NCBI GenBank assembly: GCA_900321845.1
Contig: ONXT01000068.1
Coordinates: 1 to 7,984 of the forward strand
From: an uncultured Bacteroidales bacterium
Lineage (GTDB): Bacteria > Bacteroidota > Bacteroidia > Bacteroidales > WCHB1-69
Direction of reading: 5' to 3'
DNA: 7,984 bases
The notes below the pieces were generated by a model. It saw nothing but the letters and a program-made list of their open reading frames with translations, did not search any database and was not told the origin of the DNA. Position numbers and translations under genes: made by a program. Below are positions 1 through 4,958 of the stretch, piece after piece. Every line of letters begins with the position of its first letter. Position 1 is the first letter of the stretch.

Positions 1-62
<62 letters not shown>

Positions 63-89
63 TTATGTGTTGTTGTGTTGCCTTTAATG

Positions 90-174
90 TACCTCGGGCG
101 GGACTTGAACCCGCACGATCGTAATGATCAAGGGATTTTAAGTCCCTCGTGTCTACCAATTCCACCACCAAGGC
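90..174 (-). tRNA. tRNA-Leu (anticodon UAA)
   Basis: On the minus strand the gene runs from acceptor strand GCCTTGG at 174 to CCGAGGT plus discriminator A at 90. The anticodon arm AGGGA-CTTAAAA-TCCCT gives anticodon TAA (UAA), reading leucine codons. It is followed by a long variable arm, TTGATCATTACGATC, as expected for a class II tRNA, and by the T-arm GCGGGTTCAAGTCCCGC. The length of 85 bases fits tRNA-Leu. CCA is not encoded, since the bases after the discriminator read CAT. It lies upstream of tRNA-Gly on the same strand, so the pair probably forms one transcript. Confidence 0.97.
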
Positions 175-206
175 AACTGGTCAAAGAACCTTCTCAAATG
201 AGGTTG

Positions 207-234
207 CAAAAATACACTTTTTTTGCTTGCAAAA
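207..234 (-). promoter_or_regulatory. Probable promoter of the tRNA-Leu/tRNA-Gly unit
   Basis: On the minus strand TATTTTTG at 214-207 matches the Bacteroidota -7 element TAnnTTTG and is followed by CAACC. A TTTTG at 234-230 could be the -33 element, although the 15-base gap is shorter than the usual 19-21. The element lies 33 bases upstream of the first base of mature tRNA-Leu, leaving a short 5' leader. The -7 match is seen directly; function is inferred. Confidence 0.6.
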
Positions 235-379
235 CACAGTTTCGGAAAACTTTTTTTCACCAAGTCGTAATTGGTTGAAAATTAATTGATAGGATTGTCA
301 CCCTCCCTGCCACTTTGAATAAATGTGCATCGAAATCAGCGATGTGTGAACTGGGTTTTGGGGAATAAATCGATGCCCG

Positions 380-407
380 CTCACCGCTCATAGTTCACAC
401 TTCACTA
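380..407. repeat. Degenerate 7-base tandem repeat (about 4 units)
   Basis: Four consecutive 7-base units occupy 380-386 (CTCACCG), 387-393 (CTCATAG), 394-400 (TTCACAC) and 401-407 (TTCACTA). All fit YTCAYNN. The run abuts the A-tract of the neighbouring terminator. A base-for-base inverted copy of part of it, GTGTGAACT, is found at 344-352 against AGTTCACAC at 392-400. The rest of the gene-free stretch 215-343 shows nothing I recognise beyond the small hairpin CATCG/CGATG at 328-344. Confidence 0.55.
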
Positions 408-440
408 ATAAAAAAACGGCCCCTAAATCAGGAGCCGTTA
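408..440 (-). terminator. Rho-independent terminator of the T9SS cargo gene
   Basis: Read on the minus strand the stem arms AACGGCTCCT (439-430) and AGGGGCCGTT (424-415) pair over 10 bp with one U-G, around loop GATTT. They are followed at once by a run of seven T (416-410; the first two also belong to the stem). The hairpin starts 23 bases after the stop codon of the T9SS cargo gene, so it should end that transcript before the tRNA genes. Confidence 0.88.
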
Positions 441-462
441 GTCATGTATTCAGGATTCTGAA

Positions 463-2235
463 CTATTGGCGAACCACTTTTGCGGTGCCGATGATCTTGT
501 TGTCGTTGTAGATTCTCAAGAAATAGACGCCTGCGGTGAGACCGTTCATTTCAACGGTGTTGAGGCCGGCGCTGATGCTCTGGCTGCGGACGAGTTTGCC
601 AACCATGTTGTAGATGGCGACGTTGGTGGCGGTTTCGTTCAGTTCAACGGTCACGTTCCCGCTGGTCGGGTTCGGATAGACGTTCACGGAGCTGTTTTCG
701 TTTTCAGCGATGCCGGTGGGTTCGGTGATTTCGCGGGGCAGCACATAGTAACGGGAGGCCAAGCGGATGGTGTCGGGGGTATAGACGGTGACGGCTTTGC
801 GCAGGTTGACGCCGATGACGTTTTTAGCGGTGGTCGGGATGCTTTGACCTACAATCGGGTCGTAGTTGCTGGAAGTATATACAGCGGTATCGGTGATTTC
901 GCCTTGGTTAACCGTATAGAGGGTGTAGCCGGCGAAAGTGCCCGTTTGGTTGAAGGTTACATTTTCCAGTTTCACGAGTTGGCCTTGGATGCCGTCCATG
1001 TATTCTTGGTCTTGCAATTGTCCGAGGGTGATGGACTGGGGTTCTATAACGGTGGTGGGGAAGTGGTTGATATCGGTGATCTCAGCAGTGGGTTTCAGTT
1101 CGAGGTAGCCGTAGTAGTTGGCGAGGTTGCCGACTACGTTGGTGACTTCGGTGCCGACGGTGGCGTTGGCGATAAAGGCGCCGCCTTGGTTGTAGAGTTG
1201 GATGGCGCCGGTTTCATCCTGCATCCAAGAAGTGGAGTTGGTGGTGTGTTCGGTGATGATGGCGTGGCCGGTGTAGAGGTAGGTGGTCGTGCCGGTGGTG
1301 TCGATAGTGAAGTCGCTGCAGTCCATCAGTGCGCGGAGTTCGGCGATGGTGGCGATGCCGTTGATGCAGGAACCCACGATGTTGAAGGAGAGGTTGAGGT
1401 CGCTGTTGGTGAAGGTGATGGTGGCAGCGTCGTTGCCGGGAGTAGTGGGAGCGTAGGTGATGGCGATGGTTTGACCATTGGTGAGGTCGGCGTTGCTAAT
1501 GGTAGCGGGGGCATTTGACGTGAATGCGGTGCTGCCGGAGAAGCTGACGGTGGTGTTGCCGTCACCCAAGTTGAAACCGGTGGCGATGTAGTTGATGGTG
1601 CGCGTGTCGCCGACGGCCATGTTTTCAAAGCTCTCGCCTTGCGTAGCGGGAGTGAAGGAGATGGAAGGATCGTTGGCTGCAATCACTTGCATGTTGTCCA
1701 CAAAGAAGCGGTTGTTGGCAGCTACGGAAGCGGAGATGCGGATGGTGAGTTCTTGATCTACGGGAGCGCTGAAGTTCACGGTATAGGTCTGCAAGGTGCA
1801 GTCTTCCGCGCTGGCGGCCGCGGTCAGGGTGAAGGGAAATTCCTGTCCGTTGATGGTGACCACGATGTCTTGAACCTCGTTGTTCTTAAACCAAGGTCTG
1901 GCATCGAAGGAGAAGGTCATCACAGAGGCAGTGGGGTGGGTGATGCCGGAAACCTCTACGAAGCCCATGACGGAGCTGGTGCCCAACTTGATCTTCCCGT
2001 TGGCAGGGTTGACTTTGCTGCCGGTCCAAGTAAGCGAGGAGCCCAGAGAGTCGGCCAGCTCGCCTGCATGGTCTGACAAGTCGGCGCTGCCCGCCTCGCA
2101 TTGCGTGTTGTTAGTGCCGAAACCGTGAATGTTACTGAAGTCTTCGCTCCAAATGGTCTGTGCTTTCAGGCCGCCGAAACCAAGGCAGCATACTACAGTC
2201 ATTGCAACTGCAAGAAATTTGTAGATTTTGTTCAT
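463..2235 (-). CDS. Secreted multidomain protein with T9SS type A sorting domain
   Basis: This is a protein of 590 residues, function unknown. Residues 1-25 form a Sec signal peptide: MNKIYKF, a hydrophobic core, then cleavage near LKA-Q. Residues 27-185 look like a beta-sandwich (jelly-roll) module, opening WSEDFSN and ending RFFVDNMQV. Residues 190-288 resemble an Ig-like module of cell-surface proteins (PSISFTPATQG; AITYAPTTPGNDAATITF). Residues 291-498 resemble the DUF5689/YhcR OB-fold type (TSWMQDETGAIQLY; GQLVKLENVTF). Residues 507-590 are a typical Por secretion C-terminal domain, with YPNPTSG, a GVYFLRI strand and final KVVRQ. Such cargo crosses the outer membrane by the type IX system and is usually anchored to or released from the surface. 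I see no catalytic motif, so an adhesin or scaffold role is possible but unproven. The ATG at 2235 is chosen because the signal peptide begins there; the in-frame TTG at 2289 would put 18 polar residues before it. Monocistronic: own promoter and terminator. Confidence 0.88.
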   Translation of the reverse strand: MNKIYKFLAVAMTVVCCLGFGGLKAQTIWSEDFSNIHGFGTNNTQCEAGSADLSDHAGELADSLGSSLTWTGSKVNPANGKIKLGTSSVMGFVEVSGITHPTASVMTFSFDARPWFKNNEVQDIVVTINGQEFPFTLTAAASAEDCTLQTYTVNFSAPVDQELTIRISASVAANNRFFVDNMQVIAANDPSISFTPATQGESFENMAVGDTRTINYIATGFNLGDGNTTVSFSGSTAFTSNAPATISNADLTNGQTIAITYAPTTPGNDAATITFTNSDLNLSFNIVGSCINGIATIAELRALMDCSDFTIDTTGTTTYLYTGHAIITEHTTNSTSWMQDETGAIQLYNQGGAFIANATVGTEVTNVVGNLANYYGYLELKPTAEITDINHFPTTVIEPQSITLGQLQDQEYMDGIQGQLVKLENVTFNQTGTFAGYTLYTVNQGEITDTAVYTSSNYDPIVGQSIPTTAKNVIGVNLRKAVTVYTPDTIRLASRYYVLPREITEPTGIAENENSSVNVYPNPTSGNVTVELNETATNVAIYNMVGKLVRSQSISAGLNTVEMNGLTAGVYFLRIYNDNKIIGTAKVVRQ

Positions 2236-2282
2236 AATCGTTTTTTTTAATTGATAAATTGTAAAAACTTGTTTTCTAAATA

Positions 2283-2310
2283 TTTGCAATGCACAAAAGT
2301 GCGTTGCAAA
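2283..2310. repeat. Palindrome overlapping the T9SS cargo gene promoter
   Basis: Arms TTTGCAATGCAC (2283-2294) and GTGCGTTGCAAA (2299-2310) are inverted repeats of 12 bases with a single mismatch, separated by AAAA. The right arm overlaps the minus-strand -7 element at 2314-2307, and the centre lies about where transcription would start. The position and two-fold symmetry suggest an operator for a dimeric regulator. No regulator gene is identified, so the role is inferred. Confidence 0.5.
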
Positions 2311-2314
2311 AGTA
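2307..2314 (-). promoter_or_regulatory. -7 element of the T9SS cargo gene promoter
   Basis: The minus strand reads TACTTTTG here, followed by CAACG, an exact match to the Bacteroidota TAnnTTTG element, 71 bases upstream of the chosen ATG. No convincing TTG -33 element is visible at the usual distance. The resulting leader would be about 65 bases and is A/T-rich, ending AAAAAAAACGATT before the ATG, without a Shine-Dalgarno, as is common in this phylum. Confidence 0.62.
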
Positions 2315-2425
2315 CAATTTTTTTGGTACGCACACCATAATGGCAGTGTGAAAATTTATTAATTGTGCCGTTGACGTTGCCTTTAGCGGTATTGCTGGAA
2401 ATTGGGGATGATTTCAAAAAAAATT

Positions 2426-2460
2426 AATTGTAAATCATTAATCACTAATCGTTAATATTC
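2426..2460. repeat. Degenerate 7-base tandem repeat upstream of pyrG
   Basis: Units AATCATT (2433-2439), AATCACT (2440-2446) and AATCGTT (2447-2453) follow each other in exact 7-base register. Weaker units flank them: AATTGTA at 2426-2432 and AATATTC at 2454-2460. In shifted register these are ATCAYTA, sharing the TCAY core of the repeat at 380-407. The run ends one base before the pyrG -7 box and fills the place of a -33 element. The rest of the divergent region, 2315-2425, shows nothing I recognise. Confidence 0.55.
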
Positions 2461-2461
2461 G

Positions 2462-2469
2462 TATCTTTG
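2462..2469 (+). promoter_or_regulatory. -7 element of the pyrG promoter
   Basis: TATCTTTG followed by CACCC is an exact TAnnTTTG match, 21 bases upstream of the pyrG ATG. Transcription starting a few bases downstream would give a very short leader, around 15-20 bases, with A/T-rich sequence before the ATG and no Shine-Dalgarno. No -33 TTG is seen at proper spacing; that interval is filled by the 7-base repeat. Confidence 0.65.
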
Positions 2470-2490
2470 CACCCGTTTAAAAATATTTCC

Positions 2491-4095
2491 ATGGCAACAA
2501 AATATGTATTCGTTATGGGCGGTGTTGTTTCCGGATTAGGGAAAGGAATTACCGCCGCATCTCTTGGTAGATTGTTGAAATCCAGAGGGTTGAAGGTTAC
2601 AATGCAAAAGCTCGACCCCTATTTGAACGTGGATCCCGGCACGATGAACCCCTATCAGCACGGGGAGGTCTATGTGACCGAAGACGGCGGCGAAACCGAC
2701 CTCGACATCGGCCATTACGAACGTTTTATCGACGAAAACCTCAGCAAGTATTGCAACGTCACCTCTGGAAAAGTCTATTACACCGTTATTGAGAACGAGC
2801 GAAACGGTGCCTATGCGGGTTCCACCATCCAGATGATTCCGCACATTACGAATATGATCAAGGAGAAAATCAGGCTCAACGCCACCACCAACCATCCGGA
2901 TGTGGCGATTGTGGAAATCGGCGGTACGGTCGGCGACTACGAAAGTCTGCCTTTCCTGGAAGCCATCCGCCAATTTTCAGTGGAAGAGGGAGCCAACAAC
3001 TGCATGTACATCCATGTCGCCCTCGTTCCTTGCATTTCACCGAGCAACGAGCTGAAAACCAAGCCCGCCCAGCACAGCGTGCGCGAGCTGCTCGGACTCG
3101 GCATCCAACCCGACATCCTGGTTTGCCGCTGCAACCGTCCGTTGGGCAAGGAAATCAAGGAGAAGCTTTCGCTCTTCTGCAATGTGAAATACGAAAACAT
3201 CATTGAAAACCTGGACTATCCCTCTCTCTATGAGATTCCGCTCGCCCTTGAAGAGGAGGGGTTGGCCGAGCAGGTCCTCAAACGTCTGAACATCCACGCC
3301 CATGAAAAAGACCTCAGCGACTGGCAGGAGATGGTCAACAAGTCGAAATCGTTGACCACCAAAGTGAAAATCGGTCTGGTGGGCAAATACATCGAGTTGC
3401 AGGACGCCTACCTCAGCGTGGTGGAGTCGCTGAAACACGCTTCCATTTTCAATCATGCGGATTTGGAAATCAAATGGATTGATTCAGAGGAAATTACGGA
3501 AAAGAGTGCCGGCTCCATCCTGCGGGATGTGGATGGAATCATCATCCCCGGCGGATTCGGTAGCCGTGGCATCGAGGGCAAGATCAACGCCGCCCGTTAT
3601 GCCCGTGAGAACAATATCCCTTACCTCGGACTTTGCCTCGGAATGCAGATCGCCATCATCGAGTTTGCGCGCAATGTGGCGGGCTTGCAGAATGCCAATA
3701 GTCGTGAAATCAACTCCTCTACGCCTTATCCAGTCATTGACTTCCTGCCTGGACAGAACGAGTACAGCATCCTAGGCGGCTCTTTGCGCTTGGGCAAGTA
3801 TCCGTGCAAACTGCTGAAGGGAACGAAGGCCTACGAGGCTTACGGCCGCGATGAGATTGAGGAGCGCCACCGCCATCGCTATGAGTTCAACAACGAATAT
3901 CGTGATGTTTTGCAGAAGTGTGGCATGGTGATTTGTGGCACTTCTCCCAATGGCAGCATTGTGGAAATGATTGAGTTGCCGAATCATCCATGGTTCGTCG
4001 CCTGTCAGTTCCATCCGGAGTTCAAGTCGCGTCCCAATCGTCCCCATCCTTTGTTCCTGAAGTTCATCGAGGCATCTATCAATAATAAAAAATAG
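2491..4095 (+). CDS. pyrG: CTP synthase (glutamine-hydrolysing)
   Basis: This 534-residue cytoplasmic enzyme converts UTP, ATP and glutamine to CTP, the last step of de novo pyrimidine nucleotide synthesis. The N-terminal synthetase domain (about 1-265) opens with the nucleotide-binding loop GGVVSGLGKG (10-19) and carries KLDPYLNVDPGTMNPYQHGE and EDGGETDLDIGHYERF. The C-terminal class I glutamine amidotransferase domain has the oxyanion region GGFGSRG, the nucleophile Cys382 in GLCLGMQ, and His508/Glu510 in FHPEFKSRP, completing the catalytic triad. The length matches the family (about 535-545). The ATG at 2491 is chosen because MATKYVFVMGG is the usual N-terminus; a TTG at 2467 would overlap the -7 box. 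It is transcribed alone, divergent from the T9SS cargo gene and convergent with the sigma factor gene. As I recall, many Bacteroidales have yidC directly after pyrG; that neighbour is absent here. Confidence 0.98.
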   Translation: MATKYVFVMGGVVSGLGKGITAASLGRLLKSRGLKVTMQKLDPYLNVDPGTMNPYQHGEVYVTEDGGETDLDIGHYERFIDENLSKYCNVTSGKVYYTVIENERNGAYAGSTIQMIPHITNMIKEKIRLNATTNHPDVAIVEIGGTVGDYESLPFLEAIRQFSVEEGANNCMYIHVALVPCISPSNELKTKPAQHSVRELLGLGIQPDILVCRCNRPLGKEIKEKLSLFCNVKYENIIENLDYPSLYEIPLALEEEGLAEQVLKRLNIHAHEKDLSDWQEMVNKSKSLTTKVKIGLVGKYIELQDAYLSVVESLKHASIFNHADLEIKWIDSEEITEKSAGSILRDVDGIIIPGGFGSRGIEGKINAARYARENNIPYLGLCLGMQIAIIEFARNVAGLQNANSREINSSTPYPVIDFLPGQNEYSILGGSLRLGKYPCKLLKGTKAYEAYGRDEIEERHRHRYEFNNEYRDVLQKCGMVICGTSPNGSIVEMIELPNHPWFVACQFHPEFKSRPNRPHPLFLKFIEASINNKK

Positions 4096-4111
4096 TGGAA
4101 ACGACAATAAT

Positions 4112-4146
4112 AAAAAGAGACCGTTCTTTGGGACGGTCTCTTTTTT
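4112..4146. terminator. Bidirectional terminator between pyrG and the sigma factor gene
   Basis: The hairpin arms AGAGACCGT (4116-4124) and ACGGTCTCT (4133-4141) pair perfectly, and T4125-G4132 and C4126-G4131 extend the stem to 11 bp around loop TTTG. On the plus strand it is followed by TTTTTT for pyrG. On the minus strand the A-tract 4112-4116 becomes a T-tract, ending the sigma factor transcript, whose stop codon is about 40 bases away. Confidence 0.92.
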
Positions 4147-4181
4147 ATTGCGGATAACGGCGCGTTATGTCCGTTGGGAAA

Positions 4182-4763
4182 TTAGCAGATGACTACGTTT
4201 TTCTCCTTGATGATCTTGCGGAGGTTGATGAGGGCGTAGCGCATTCTGCCGAGGGCGGTATTGATGCTCACATTGGTGATTTCAGCGATGTCTTTGAAGC
4301 TGATGTCTTGGTAGATGCGCATTTCGAGGACTTCGCGTTGCTCTTCCGGCAGCAGTTTCACGAGCGAGGTGATTTCAGCGTAGATCTGTTCCGTAATCAG
4401 CTTTTGCTCGGCTGACGGGTCGCTGCCATTGATGAGGTCGAAAATATCAAAGTCGCCGTTGCCCTCAAAGACGGGCATGCGCTGTTGCTTGCGGAAATAG
4501 TCGATTTTCAGGTTGTTGGCAATGCGCATCACCCATTGGATGAACTTGCCTTCCTCTTTATAGTTGCCGGAGCGCAGCGTGTTGATGACCTTGATGAAGG
4601 TGTCTTGGAAGATGTCTTCCGCCAATTCACGATTTTTGACAGAAAGCATGATGTAGGAAAACACTTTCTTTTCGTGTCTTTGAATCAAAGTCTTTAAAGC
4701 GGATTCATCACCCTCCATATAACGAGCAATCAACTCATTATCGGTTAACGCTATCTTTTTCAT
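4182..4763 (-). CDS. ECF-family RNA polymerase sigma factor
   Basis: The 193-residue protein is a two-domain extracytoplasmic-function sigma factor that directs RNA polymerase to a subset of promoters. Sigma region 2 covers about 11-90, with AEDIFQDTFIKVI (48-60) and the promoter-melting part GKFIQWVMRIANNLKIDYFR. Region 4 covers about 128-185, starting LLPEEQREVLEMRIYQD, with a helix-turn-helix at about 153-178 (FKDIAEITNVSINTALGRMRYALINL). No regions 1.1 or 3 are present. The ATG at 4763 is preferred: AAAGGAGAG lies upstream with GGAG six bases from it, whereas the in-frame TTG at 4790 only adds nine polar residues and would translate through that site. No anti-sigma gene adjoins; upstream is a glycosyltransferase and downstream the convergent pyrG. 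The family is confident; the regulon and trigger cannot be read here. The transcript leader has unusual pairing potential. Confidence 0.95.
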   Translation of the reverse strand: MKKIALTDNELIARYMEGDESALKTLIQRHEKKVFSYIMLSVKNRELAEDIFQDTFIKVINTLRSGNYKEEGKFIQWVMRIANNLKIDYFRKQQRMPVFEGNGDFDIFDLINGSDPSAEQKLITEQIYAEITSLVKLLPEEQREVLEMRIYQDISFKDIAEITNVSINTALGRMRYALINLRKIIKEKNVVIC

Positions 4764-4827
4764 AGGACTCTCCTTTCTTTTTTCAGTCAATAAATTTTAA
4801 AAAGATAGAATAATTGTCGATAGCGTT
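4747..4827 (-). promoter_or_regulatory. Candidate structured leader of the sigma factor mRNA
   Basis: In the transcript the coding segment AAAAAGATAGCGTT (4760-4747, codons 2-6) can pair with AACGCTATC (4827-4819) over 9 bp. Alternatively it can pair with CTATCTTTTT (4808-4799) over 10 bp. The pairings share GATAG and exclude each other. Both place the Shine-Dalgarno and ATG in the enclosed loop. Complementarity is seen directly; regulation of translation is inference. Confidence 0.4.
4768..4776 (-). promoter_or_regulatory. Shine-Dalgarno sequence of the sigma factor gene
   Basis: The minus strand reads AAAGGAGAG, with GGAG six bases before the ATG at 4763. It decides the start codon. A second, stronger anti-16S match, TAGGAGG, lies at 4834-4828 but has no ATG, GTG or TTG at usable distance. 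Most genes of this phylum, including others in this window, lack such motifs. Confidence 0.7.
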
Positions 4828-4869
4828 CCTCCTATAATTTTAATGGATGGTTGGTTCAAAAATGAAGTG

Positions 4870-4877
4870 CAAAAATA
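4870..4877 (-). promoter_or_regulatory. -7 element of the sigma factor gene promoter
   Basis: The minus strand reads TATTTTTG, followed by CACTT, an exact TAnnTTTG match 106 bases upstream of the ATG, giving a leader of about 100 bases. No good -33 TTG is visible. The glycosyltransferase stop lies 82 bases further upstream, with no strong terminator between, so read-through from that unit is also possible. Confidence 0.6.
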
Positions 4878-4958
4878 GACTTTTTTTTAATACGAAGTTT
4901 AAATTGCGTTAATTTTTTTTGAAAAATAATTTTGCGTGACCCGATTCTATCAAGTCCG

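Noticed and set aside
466..1518. A 350-codon open frame on the plus strand opposite the T9SS cargo gene
   Set aside because: Its translation is a Gly/Val/Asp-rich low-complexity string with no recognisable domain, and it lies wholly inside a gene with signal peptide, modules and sorting domain. It is explained by the codon choice of the real gene.
1639..2076. Another plus-strand open frame opposite the T9SS cargo gene
   Set aside because: Same low-complexity character, no start-region signal, fully overlapped by the supported gene.
2236..2289. Upstream TTG start for the T9SS cargo protein
   Set aside because: It would place 18 polar residues before a clear signal peptide; the ATG at 2235 fits a secreted protein.
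2433..2453. Heptad units considered as a CRISPR or integration site
   Set aside because: Units are 7 bases with no spacers, and no cas, integrase or flanking duplication is present.
2536..3456. Minus-strand open frames of about 139-145 codons inside pyrG
   Set aside because: They are antisense to a strongly conserved enzyme sequence and have no family features of their own.
4764..4790. Upstream TTG start for the sigma factor
   Set aside because: The Shine-Dalgarno at 4768-4776 is placed for the ATG at 4763, and the extra nine residues lie outside sigma region 2.
4909..4958. Possible terminator after the glycosyltransferase gene
   Set aside because: The segment is A/T-rich with T runs, but I found no stem of useful length before them.
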